From CAZOIA01 sp964579675 (lineage in GTDB: Bacteria > Planctomycetota > Phycisphaerae > UBA1845 > PWPN01): a stretch of 7,131 bases of DNA. A program made the translations under genes and the position numbers. How positions within the stretch are numbered: the first letter of the stretch is position 1; each line of letters starts with the position of its first letter. The stretch lies in contig CAZOIA010000256.1 in NCBI GenBank assembly GCA_964579675.1, forward strand, positions 1 to 7,131. Reading direction: 5' to 3'. Positions 1 through 5,657 of this stretch are shown in pieces. The notes under the pieces were generated by a model. The model searched no databases, had not been told where the DNA came from, and saw nothing but the letters and a program-made list of their open reading frames with translations.

Positions 1-614
1 CGGAGCGGTTGCGGGATGCGCAGCGCGCGTTGCGGGCGACCGGGGAAGAGAAGGGTCAGCGCGAGTTTCAGATATTGCTCTCGCGCGCCAGGAGCGCAAT
101 GGAGCGGCGGGGCCTGACCTATCGGCGGGCCGAAACACTCATCGGTGGGGCAGGTAAAGAAACGAACGTTGAAGCGCGTAAAGGCATGATCGACGAAGCG
201 CAGCAGCTCATTATGAGATTGCGTACCGATCCTGGAATCAGGGACCGCAAGTCGCGCGCATTTGTGGATGAGCAGCAGGCCCGGCTAGACAAAATACGCC
301 AGAGGTTCGCCCAGCAAAATGTCGAGGTCGCGCGCGGCGAGTTGGGCGCAGCGCAGCGCGCGAAGTTTGCCGCCGGGGCAGAACTCAATAAGCAGATAAT
401 GGCTGAGAAGTTCAAACCGCTTGGCGATGCGGCACGAGCGGCTGGCGGGACCGTCACCGAGTTCGGGCGCGCGGTCAAGCAAAGCACCAGCCTCCTCAGG
501 CAAATGGCCAAGCTCACCTTATTCGGCGGCGGGGGCGCCACGCGACAAGGCGGCGGCGATGACGCGGAGTTCAACGCGAAGGCGGGCGGGCTGCTGGCCG
601 CGATTGGGAGTTAA
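1..614 (+). CDS. 3' end of a helical phage-like protein (possible tail tape-measure C-terminus)
   Basis: The reading frame is open to the left edge: the codons before the TTG at 9 are GAG CGG with no stop. This is therefore the last ~204 codons of a longer gene, ending in TAA at 612-614. The visible protein is rich in Ala, Arg, Gln, Glu and Lys with almost no aromatic residues or Cys until a short hydrophobic stretch near the end (LLRQMAKLTLF). A Gly-rich linker and the end AKAGGLLAAIGS follow. This long-helix, coiled-coil-prone composition fits the C-terminal part of a tape-measure or other tail structural protein. The phage integrase, excisionase-like and primase genes downstream make that plausible. 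No catalytic motif is visible. The assignment is inference from composition and context, and another coiled-coil structural protein is equally possible. Confidence 0.55.
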   Translation, partial: ERLRDAQRALRATGEEKGQREFQILLSRARSAMERRGLTYRRAETLIGGAGKETNVEARKGMIDEAQQLIMRLRTDPGIRDRKSRAFVDEQQARLDKIRQRFAQQNVEVARGELGAAQRAKFAAGAELNKQIMAEKFKPLGDAARAAGGTVTEFGRAVKQSTSLLRQMAKLTLFGGGGATRQGGGDDAEFNAKAGGLLAAIGS

Positions 615-618
615 AGAA

Positions 619-852
619 ATGATGACTGAATCCGTGGACAGGTCACAGAGGCCATTAGAAGCAATGACCCCCCGCGAGTGCTGGCAGGCCCTGCACGACG
701 CCGCCGGCTGGGTGCTTCTCGAATCGGGTGAGCTGTACAAGCAATGCCGCGAAGCCGGCGATCTTGAAACGTGTGTGGATTTGCTGCGGACGATGGTGGA
801 TGCCCATGGCATGTTAGCACAAGCGCGGCTCCAGCTCGGGACCGGGGGGTGA
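619..852 (+). CDS. Small hypothetical protein, 77 aa
   Basis: The frame is open further upstream to 421, but that part is an Arg/Ser/Pro-rich shadow of the previous gene. I chose the ATG at 619, four bases after the upstream stop, preceded by a weak AAAGA Shine-Dalgarno; a second ATG follows at 622. The product is acidic and helical (TPRECWQALHDAAGWVLLESGELYKQC, given here in part as WQALHDAAGW and LESGELYKQC) with two Cys in the middle and a Gly-Gly end. I do not recognise a family. It sits between a probable structural gene and a DNA-binding protein, and its 3' end carries the GGGGGGTGA that serves as ribosome binding site for the next gene, so the two are probably translationally coupled. 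Confidence 0.55.
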   Translation: MMTESVDRSQRPLEAMTPRECWQALHDAAGWVLLESGELYKQCREAGDLETCVDLLRTMVDAHGMLAQARLQLGTGG

Positions 853-856
853 TTGT

Positions 857-1318
857 GTGCCACAGGGGAAGCGACCAACGAATAAGCAATGTCGCGAACG
901 AACGGACTTCGCGGCGCAGCTCTTGGTTGACAACGCTGGGCTCAGGCCGTACCAGCTCGCGAGCAAGTTCCGCGCGAAGTTTGGGGGCGGCCGGCGCACG
1001 GCGGCCAGATATCTGACACGCGCGCGGGAGCAGCTCGCGGAGAACCACGGTAGCGCTCTTCGCGACCTGGCATCCAGCTTGCCCGGGAAATTTGCTGACG
1101 TATTGCAACGCGCGCGGGAGCGCGGCGACTTGAAAGTTGAAGCGCGCGTGTTATGCAGCTTGCTTCAGCTCGCCGGCAACGTCCAACACGACGAATCGGA
1201 GGCGCGGTCGATCGGAATTGATCTGGTAATTGTCGAATCCGCGCAGGGTACACAGGGTGACAGCAATGGCGAAGGCAAAGTCAAAGTCAACGGCCGAAAG
1301 GCGAGCGGCGGCGCGTGA
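857..1318 (+). CDS. HTH protein, terminase-small-subunit-like (tentative), 153 aa
   Basis: It starts at GTG 857, with GGGGGGTGA at 844-852 overlapping the previous stop as a strong Shine-Dalgarno. Residues ~14-60 look like a helix-turn-helix: a first helix around DFAAQLLVD, then YQLASKFRAKF, a GGG turn, and a basic recognition-type helix RRTAARYLTRAREQL. Residues ~66-107 are helical (KFADVLQRARERGDLKVEA, then LLQLAG). That arrangement is also seen in phage small-terminase-like proteins, where an N-terminal DNA-binding domain precedes an oligomerisation helix pair. The C-terminal ~40 residues are Gly/Asn/Lys-rich and probably disordered. If it is a small terminase it would bind the packaging site. 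However, no large terminase gene follows, so a transcriptional regulator is an equally good reading. The DNA-binding call is moderately sure, the terminase role only a suggestion. Confidence 0.65.
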   Translation: MPQGKRPTNKQCRERTDFAAQLLVDNAGLRPYQLASKFRAKFGGGRRTAARYLTRAREQLAENHGSALRDLASSLPGKFADVLQRARERGDLKVEARVLCSLLQLAGNVQHDESEARSIGIDLVIVESAQGTQGDSNGEGKVKVNGRKASGGA

Positions 1319-1433
1319 ACTCTTCGATAAAAAGTGGCCGACTCTTGCCGCTGCAAGGCTGGTAAATCGGACGGCGCGTTTTTCTGTGGCCTGGGGCGGC
1401 GCGGGCGCGGGCGGTGGCTGTTTCCGCCGGTAA
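1266..1433 (+). CDS. Small basic ORF, 55 aa, overlapping the HTH gene
   Basis: The ATG at 1266 is preceded by GGGTGA at 1255-1260 with 5-nt spacing, a convincing ribosome binding site. It lies inside the last 53 bases of the previous gene in another frame. The N-terminus is Lys/Ala/Arg-rich (MAKAKSKSTAERRAAAREL), followed by FDKKWPTLAAARLVN, and the protein ends in a Gly-rich stretch with a single Cys before a TAA. No family is recognised. The Gly-rich end with GC-runs does not look like a folded domain, so this may be the surviving start of a longer gene that lost its remainder, or a spurious ORF. The Shine-Dalgarno is the main argument in favour. Confidence 0.35.
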   Translation: MAKAKSKSTAERRAAARELFDKKWPTLAAARLVNRTARFSVAWGGAGAGGGCFRR

Positions 1434-1435
1434 GC

Positions 1436-1464
1436 TTGAAGCGACCGGCGTAAAACCATAGAGT
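1436..1464 (+). promoter_or_regulatory. Weak candidate sigma70 promoter
   Basis: TTGAAG at 1436-1441 and TAGAGT at 1459-1464 are separated by 17 bases, each matching four of six consensus positions. It is placed properly to make a structured leader of about 100 nt for the gene starting at 1574. The match is modest and could be chance. Confidence 0.2.
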
Positions 1465-1506
1465 GACCGGGACGACTCGCGACGGCGGGTCAAGCGGCCC
1501 CGGTGG

Positions 1507-1569
1507 CCAGCTCCAAGTTTTCCACCCTTCCCGGAGCTGGTCATCGGGCCGGCCCGGAGAAAAGGGTGG
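1507..1569 (+). promoter_or_regulatory. Leader with competing hairpins that can mask the downstream Shine-Dalgarno
   Basis: Three perfect complementary pairs are visible. CCAGCTCC (1507-1514) pairs with GGAGCTGG (1533-1540). CCACCCTT (1522-1529) pairs with AAGGGTGG (1562-1569), which contains the GGGTGG ribosome binding site of the gene at 1574. CGGGCCGGCCCG (1545-1556) is a 12-bp palindrome. The CCACCCTT anti-Shine-Dalgarno lies in the loop of the first hairpin, so the first two pairings would interfere with each other or form a pseudoknot. This is the architecture of a translational switch or attenuator. The pairings are seen directly; the switching is inference. No known riboswitch class is recognised. 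Confidence 0.45.
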
Positions 1570-1577
1570 CAAAATGA
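1564..1577 (+). repeat. 14-bp direct repeat spanning RBS and start codon (copy 1; copy 2 at 2782-2795)
   Basis: GGGTGGCAAAATGA occurs identically at 1564-1577 and 2782-2795. In both places it comprises a GGGTGG Shine-Dalgarno, a short A-rich spacer and an ATG. The identity reaches beyond what a ribosome binding site requires and supports both ATGs as real starts. Confidence 0.6.
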
Positions 1578-2389
1578 AGATTTCATCGGACGATCGCGCG
1601 CTTTTGAATCGAATCATCGAGCTGGAGGATGCACACCCAACGGCCGACCCCGAGTTAACCCTCGTGGAGGCCGACATTCAGAACAAGCATCTCCCGGGCG
1701 CATGGTCTGAATTGCTAGCGGGCGTTAACCTCAACAGTCATCGGTACAAATGGGAACCCGCTGGAGAGGGTAGGCACACACAGACGCGAAGAGCTCGGGA
1801 AACACAAGCCGATCGCGACAAGCGTAAGACGATGTTGCCGTCGCTCAGCCGGTTGGGCGCGCTGGGCCTTGTTATGTTCGCGGGCCTGTCCGGTCCTAAT
1901 CGAGGCGAGAGATGGCTTCCAGAACTACAGTTGCTTGCCGACAAGCTCTACATCGGAATTGACGAGCTTGAGGCGCTGGGGTTTCTGGTGCGCACAACTG
2001 GTCGCGGCCGGGAAGTGGCGATGCCCACGAGCGCCCCAGCTCCGCGGGGAAGGCGACACTCGCCGGACGCGGGGAACAAGATTAAGGCGGATGCCCGGAA
2101 GAGGCTTGTCTGGGACTACATACGGGAAAAGCATTTCGTGGGGACGCTCAGACAGTTGCAAGGCGCCCTTGCAGAAAACGGGTTAGCAATCAGCCAGTCC
2201 ACCTTATCGCGCTACGGCGCTCGCAAATGGGTGTGGGGAATAGAAGGCACCGGCACCCCACATCGGACCGCAAGGGGGCGCTCCGAACGCGAGCCCGTCA
2301 CGACCGACGATCCGGCCCAACTCGCCGAACAACGCGAGGAACTCGGGCCCGGCCTGGATGCTTACACAATGCCCGATGACATTGCATGA
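1574..2389 (+). CDS. Putative DNA-binding regulator/replication-associated protein with two HTH-like regions, 271 aa
   Basis: The frame is open from 1463, but the 37 upstream residues are Gly/Ser-rich and lie over leader hairpins. The ATG at 1574 has GGGTGG at 1564-1569 and is the better start. Residues 1-85 are mixed acidic and basic. Residues ~88-150 look like a winged helix: hydrophobic helix LSRLGALGLVMFAGL, then LPELQLLADKL, IDELEALGFLVRT and a basic GRGREV wing. Residues ~151-170 are a Pro/Arg/Ser linker. Residues ~171-222 form a second helical region (LRQLQGALAENG, then ISQSTLSRYGARKWVW) whose SQSTLSRY part looks like a recognition helix. The tail is acidic. I do not recognise the family. 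Position before the excisionase-like and primase genes suggests a regulator or replication initiator of the element, inferred from context only. Confidence 0.75.
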   Translation: MKISSDDRALLNRIIELEDAHPTADPELTLVEADIQNKHLPGAWSELLAGVNLNSHRYKWEPAGEGRHTQTRRARETQADRDKRKTMLPSLSRLGALGLVMFAGLSGPNRGERWLPELQLLADKLYIGIDELEALGFLVRTTGRGREVAMPTSAPAPRGRRHSPDAGNKIKADARKRLVWDYIREKHFVGTLRQLQGALAENGLAISQSTLSRYGARKWVWGIEGTGTPHRTARGRSEREPVTTDDPAQLAEQREELGPGLDAYTMPDDIA

Positions 2390-2543
2390 AATAAGCCGCT
2401 TTTGCAATGAAACGCACGGGCGGGCACCCGCGTAACCCGTGACGCATACATGGGTTGCGTGCATTTCATCCGTTGCATGCTAGAAATCGTGAAACGCCAC
2501 GCCTTATCAGGGGGGAGAATATTTGGCTCCGGCTTGCCCTGAT
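2380..2543 (+). promoter_or_regulatory. Dyad-rich intergenic control region upstream of the excisionase-like gene
   Basis: Between the stop at 2389 and the start at 2556 there is a cluster of repeats. CATTGCA (2380-2386) pairs with TGCAATG (2403-2409). CACGGG (2415-2420) pairs with CCCGTG (2436-2441) around the palindrome GCGGGCACCCGC (2420-2431). CGTAACCC (2431-2438) nearly matches the complement of GGGTTGCG (2452-2459). ATCAGGG (2506-2512) pairs with CCCTGAT (2537-2543). Direct repeats are TTGCATG at 2382 and 2473, and TGAAACGC at 2408 and 2490. A possible extended -10 (TGCTAGAAA) starts at 2478, without a good -35. The density of symmetrical elements suits operator or excisionase sites, or an origin. 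Function is inferred. Confidence 0.45.
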
Positions 2544-2555
2544 TGGAGGCGTCTC

Positions 2556-2795
2556 ATGCCAGTCATTGAATCACTCGTGACCGTCGCTCAGGCGGCCCAA
2601 CTTACAAAAGTGTCCCAGCGGACATTCTGGAAACTGCTTGCGGTGGGCCGCGCACCCGAAGTGATCCGAATCGGTCGGAGCGTTCGGCTCCGGGCCAGTG
2701 ATGTGGATCTATGGTTGCGGCTCGGGTGTCCCGATCGCGAACGACTTGAAGCCCACAAAGCGGCTCACCAAAGGGCAGCGGGGGTGGCAAAATGA
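2556..2795 (+). CDS. Excisionase-like helix-turn-helix protein (MerR/AlpA, HTH_17 type), 79 aa
   Basis: The ATG at 2556 has a perfect GGAGG at 2545-2549 with 6-nt spacing; the in-frame TTG at 2523 lacks this and is rejected. Residues 8-56 form the compact winged helix typical of excisionase/AlpA-type proteins. They comprise VTVAQAAQLTKVSQRTFWKL (first helix, turn and recognition helix), a loop GRAPEVIRIGRSVRLRASD forming the beta wing, and the closing helix DVDLWLRLGCPDRERLEA. The LWLRLGCPDR ending is one I associate with Planctomycetes elements. Such proteins bind DNA near att sites as directionality factors, or act as small regulators. With an integrase in the same element, excision control is the natural reading. 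It overlaps the next possible start by four bases (ATGA). Confidence 0.85.
   Translation: MPVIESLVTVAQAAQLTKVSQRTFWKLLAVGRAPEVIRIGRSVRLRASDVDLWLRLGCPDRERLEAHKAAHQRAAGVAK
2782..2795 (+). repeat. 14-bp direct repeat spanning RBS and start codon (copy 2)
   Basis: This is identical to 1564-1577 (GGGTGGCAAAATGA). Here the ATG at 2792 overlaps the TGA of the excisionase-like gene. Confidence 0.6.
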
Positions 2796-3154
2796 TTGCC
2801 CAAAACAAAAGCCCGCGCGCTGGCCGGCAACGCGGGCGAGAACGAAGCTCCTTCATTCGTATTCTACTCCATAAACTTCCTCACTGCAAGCTGCACGACC
2901 GAAGTATTGTGCATGAACTGCCGCCCCGATGCCCGATGCGGAGGGCGTCGGCACTCCAGGCGATCGCCCGCCTTCAAGCCGGTGCTTGGCGTCGGCTACT
3001 TGCGAGTGGCCCCGATCAAGACGTAGGCGGCGGCCTGGCCGATCTGGAGCGGGCGTCGATATGCGACCGATGCGTTTCTGAATTGCTGGCTCACCCGCAC
3101 GTGCGACACCTGCGAGCGCGCCAGGCAAAAGGGGGTGCCAATGACGCCGCTTGA
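2792..3154 (+). CDS. Hypothetical basic protein, 120 aa (competes with the frame at 2796)
   Basis: It starts at ATG 2792 with the same RBS-start cassette as the gene at 1574, overlaps the upstream stop by four bases (ATGA), and ends 14 bases inside the primase gene. The product is very Arg-rich with scattered Cys and His (HCKLH, CPMRR, ICDRC, HPHVRH) that could bind zinc, but no family is recognised. Initiation signals and gene packing favour it. Codon composition does not: I counted G/C at third positions in about 34 of 63 codons for 2837-3025, against about 45 of 62 for the +1 frame. It and the entry starting at 2796 are mutually exclusive over most of their length, and I cannot settle which is real. 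Confidence 0.4.
   Translation: MIAQNKSPRAGRQRGRERSSFIRILLHKLPHCKLHDRSIVHELPPRCPMRRASALQAIARLQAGAWRRLLASGPDQDVGGGLADLERASICDRCVSELLAHPHVRHLRARQAKGGANDAA
2796..3140 (+). pseudogene. Possible small zinc-ribbon protein interrupted by TAG at 3024 (alternative to the 2792 frame)
   Basis: The frame from TTG 2796 reads PKTKARALAGNAGENEAP, then a hydrophobic part, CMNCRPDARCGG, and YLRVAPIKT before TAG at 3024-3026. After the TAG the same frame continues with AWPIWSGRRYATDAFLNCWL and then CDTCERARQKGVP, reaching the primase ATG at 3141 without another stop. Third-position GC is high on both sides of the TAG (about 73% before and 79% after). Cys pairs lie on both sides, as expected of one zinc-binding protein cut by a nonsense codon. 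The 2796-3026 part alone could also be an intact 76-aa gene. There is no ATG/GTG/TTG start between the TAG and 3135. Alternatives are a point-mutated relic, a sequencing error, or amber readthrough giving a longer primase. Confidence 0.35.
2802..2837 (-). terminator. Terminator-like hairpin facing the minus strand
   Basis: GCCCGCG (2811-2817) and CGCGGGC (2831-2837) form a perfect 7-bp stem with a 13-nt loop, flanked on the left by AAAACAAAA (2802-2810). Read on the minus strand this is a GC-rich hairpin followed by TTTTGTTTT, the form of an intrinsic terminator. No minus-strand gene to its right is credible, so it may protect against antisense transcription, or it may simply be coding sequence with this shape. 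Confidence 0.3.
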
Positions 3155-5657
3155 ATTGATCCTGCCCAAACTCAAGGGCGTTCGGCGCGTGGGTTCCGGC
3201 TGGATGGCCACGTGTCCCGCCCACGAGGATAAACGCCCGAGCCTGGCCATCAATGAAGCTGGCGACGGGCGGGTGCTCTTGAAGTGCTTTGCCGGCTGTG
3301 GGGTCGATGCAATCTGTGCCGCGCTGGGGCTTCGCAAAGCGGAGCTGTTTCCCGAGCAAGGCCACGGCTACGCACGCGGGATGAAACGGCCGGTCCACCC
3401 GAACGCCAAGCCAGCCCGCAAGATGTATCCGACGGCTCGCGAAGCGGTGGCGGAGCTGGAATGGCGAAACGACAAACGCTCGGCTTTGTGGACATATCAC
3501 GATGCGGCCGGCGAGCCTGTCGGTGTCGTTGTGCGTTGGAATCGCCCCGATGGCAGCAAGGATATCCGGCCGGTGAGTCGCACGGCCGCCGGTTGGATTA
3601 TCGGCGCGATGCGCGCTCCCCGGCCGTTGTACCAACTCCCCGAGTTGTTGAAGGATCAGACGGCCGGCGTGTACGTATGTGAAGGCGAGAAGGCGGCCGA
3701 TGCAGCGGTGGCAGTGGGGTTGCTGGCCACAACGTCTAGCGGCGGTGCCAAGGCTGCAAGCAAAACCGATTGGAGCCCGCTTGCAGGGCGCAACGTGACG
3801 CTGGTGCCCGACGGCGATGATGCTGGCCGGGGCTACGCGGATGACGTGGCGGCGCTGCTGGCAAAGCTGACCCCGGCCCCCACGGTGAAGGTAATCGAGC
3901 TGCCGAACCTGCCCCCGGGTGGTGATGTGGTCGAGCATATCGAGGCCCGCCACGCTGCTGGGCTGGACGATGACGCGATCCGCATGGAGCTGAATCGCCT
4001 AGCCGACACGGCGGAATCTATTGCCCCCGATGAACCCGAGCTGGCGTTGCCGAGTATCGAGCCCTGGCGGCCGTTTCCGGTTGAAGCACTACCCCAACCG
4101 ATGCGCGGGTTTGTGAGGGCGGTTGCATTGGCAACAAACACGGACCCATCTTTCGCGGCAATTGCGGCGCTTGTCACTGCGGCCGGGTGTGTTGGCAACC
4201 GAGCGGCGGCGATCGTGAAGCGGGGCTGGAGTGAGCCGGCCGTTCTCTGGGGTGTGCTCGTCGGGGCATCGGGGACGATCAAGACCCATGCGATGAAACC
4301 CGTAGTCCGGGCGTTGGTGGACATCTTTAAGCTAGAGCGGGCAGCGTTCATCGAGGCGGCACAGAACTATGAAGTGGACCGGCAACGCTACGAAGCCCAG
4401 CTTGCGGAATGGAAAAAAAGTCAACGGAAAGGGCCAGCGACGGACCCACCCGAGGCTCCGCAACCGCCGATCGAGCGTCGCGTGCTGGTGTCAGATATTA
4501 CGGTCGAGAAATTGGGAGCCCTACTCGAACAGAATCCGCTTGGCCTCCTGCTGGTGCGCCCCGAGCTGGCGGCGTGGGTGGGCGCTTTCGACAGATACGC
4601 GGCTGGCGGGCGGGGTTCGGACTGTCCGGCTTGGCTGTCGATGTACGACGCCGATCACGTCTTAGTTGACCGCAAGGCCGACGGTGGCAAGACAGTGTTC
4701 GTTGAGCGGGCGGCGGTGAGCGTCGTCGGCACGATCCAACCCGGAACGTTGCGTCGCATGTTCGGCAGCGCCGAACGTGAGGCCGGCCTGTTGGGGCGGA
4801 TCATCATGGCATACCCGCCGAACCGCCCCGCGTTGTGGACCGATGCGGAACTGCCCGAGTCCGTTGAGGGGCAGTGGCGCGACCTGTTGGAGAAGCTGGT
4901 TGCCATTGAACCAGCGAGGGACGGCGAAGGCGGTGTCCGGCCGCGCTTTATCGGCCTCGACACCGAGGCTAGGGCCTCATTCGTCGCTTGGCATGACCGG
5001 CATGCGCGTGAGCTGGGCGACTTGGTTAACGACGACTTGTCCGCTCACTACTCCAAACTCAAGGGGGCCTGTGTGCGACTGGCGTTGCTGTTCACTTGCG
5101 TCCGCGTTGTTGGCGGCGGCGGTGCAGCGGCGAGTATCGGGCGTGACGATATCCGCCGAGCGATCACAGTCGCCGAGTGGCTGAAGGGGGAGGCTCGTCG
5201 GCTTTACGCCACATTTGCCGAGAGCGACGAAGGCCGCGTCCAGCGGCGCCTGGCCGAGCTGATCCAGCGCAAGGGCGGCGTGGTGAGCGTTCGGGACTGG
5301 CAGCGGGCCAGGCACCACAGGACGGCCGCCGATGCAGAAGGCGAATTGGTCGAGCTGGTCGAGGCGGGATACGGCCGGTGGGAGCACGATGACCACGACG
5401 GTGGGCGTGGGCGGCCGACGAAGCGTTTCGCTCTCGCTGGTGACACGTGTGACAGTGACACAAATCACACAAGTCTCGTGGAGAGCGGCACTTATGGGAA
5501 TTGTGTCACGTGTCACACTGTCACAGAGCCCGACAGCGTGGTTGACGAGGGTGTCTCTGAGCCTGAGCCGGCCCCGATTGGCGGCATTCCCGACGGCGTG
5601 GAACGCCCGCCTGAAGGGGGTGTACCCGAGGATATCGACGATTGGGGGGAGCTATGA
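3141..5657 (+). CDS. Phage-type primase/helicase-like protein with zinc finger, TOPRIM and DUF3987-type P-loop domain, 838 aa
   Basis: The ATG at 3141 is preceded by AAAAGGGGGTG (3127-3137); GTG 3135 is the only other start. An N-terminal primase zinc finger is visible: C25-P-A-H28 and C49-FAG-C53 around KRPSLAI. A TOPRIM domain follows, with CEGEKAADA (E181, E183) and the metal-binding VPDGDDAGRGY (D224, D226). Residues ~310-650 form a DUF3987-type ATPase: P-loop GASGTIKT (375-382), a Lys/Glu/Gln-rich helical insert ~395-435, a Walker-B-like LLLVRPELAAW (E475), and GLLGRIIMAYP. Residues ~698-765 look like a winged helix (LAELIQRKGGVVSVRDWQRA). The last ~70 residues are a low-complexity acidic/Thr/Ser/Pro tail. 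It should prime and possibly unwind DNA for replication of the element. The tail covers a large inverted repeat at 5440-5525. The stop overlaps the next start (ATGA). Confidence 0.95.
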   Translation: MTPLELILPKLKGVRRVGSGWMATCPAHEDKRPSLAINEAGDGRVLLKCFAGCGVDAICAALGLRKAELFPEQGHGYARGMKRPVHPNAKPARKMYPTAREAVAELEWRNDKRSALWTYHDAAGEPVGVVVRWNRPDGSKDIRPVSRTAAGWIIGAMRAPRPLYQLPELLKDQTAGVYVCEGEKAADAAVAVGLLATTSSGGAKAASKTDWSPLAGRNVTLVPDGDDAGRGYADDVAALLAKLTPAPTVKVIELPNLPPGGDVVEHIEARHAAGLDDDAIRMELNRLADTAESIAPDEPELALPSIEPWRPFPVEALPQPMRGFVRAVALATNTDPSFAAIAALVTAAGCVGNRAAAIVKRGWSEPAVLWGVLVGASGTIKTHAMKPVVRALVDIFKLERAAFIEAAQNYEVDRQRYEAQLAEWKKSQRKGPATDPPEAPQPPIERRVLVSDITVEKLGALLEQNPLGLLLVRPELAAWVGAFDRYAAGGRGSDCPAWLSMYDADHVLVDRKADGGKTVFVERAAVSVVGTIQPGTLRRMFGSAEREAGLLGRIIMAYPPNRPALWTDAELPESVEGQWRDLLEKLVAIEPARDGEGGVRPRFIGLDTEARASFVAWHDRHARELGDLVNDDLSAHYSKLKGACVRLALLFTCVRVVGGGGAAASIGRDDIRRAITVAEWLKGEARRLYATFAESDEGRVQRRLAELIQRKGGVVSVRDWQRARHHRTAADAEGELVELVEAGYGRWEHDDHDGGRGRPTKRFALAGDTCDSDTNHTSLVESGTYGNCVTCHTVTEPDSVVDEGVSEPEPAPIGGIPDGVERPPEGGVPEDIDDWGEL
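5440..5525 (+). repeat. Large inverted repeat of GTGACA units inside the primase gene
   Basis: The left arm 5440-5463 and the right arm 5501-5524 are reverse complements over 23 of 25 alignment columns, with one single-base gap in each, around a 37-nt spacer. The left arm holds GTGACA at 5440, 5449 and 5455. The right arm holds the complement TGTCAC at 5504, 5511 and 5519. The arms also contain CACGTG-type palindromes. The DNA encodes part of the variable tail of the primase (about residues 767-795), where protein constraint is low. An iteron-like origin or binding site is the attractive reading, inferred from repeat structure and position. Confidence 0.75.

Noticed and set aside
421..618. 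Upstream extension of the 77-aa ORF
   Set aside because: It overlaps the well-supported first gene and encodes a Ser/Arg/Pro-rich shadow; the ATG at 619 follows the upstream stop directly.
1410..1435. Intrinsic terminator after the 55-aa ORF (GGCGG/CCGCC pairing near 1410-1428)
   Set aside because: There is no T-run after the stem; the TTTTT near 1379 is upstream and lacks a clear hairpin before it.
1463..1573. N-terminal extension of the 271-aa protein from an alternative start at 1463
   Set aside because: The extension is low-complexity and lies over the leader hairpins; the ATG at 1574 has a clear Shine-Dalgarno.
2523..2555. TTG start of the excisionase-like gene
   Set aside because: The ATG at 2556 has GGAGG with ideal spacing, and the conserved domain starts only after it.
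2853..3953. 366-aa open frame on the minus strand
   Set aside because: It is antisense to a confidently identified primase; its composition (His, Arg, Ala, Gly and Cys scattered) and lack of a domain mark it as a GC-rich shadow frame.
5440..5525. CRISPR-like or tandem repeat array
   Set aside because: Units are only 6-8 bp and are arranged as one inverted pair inside a gene, with no regular spacers.
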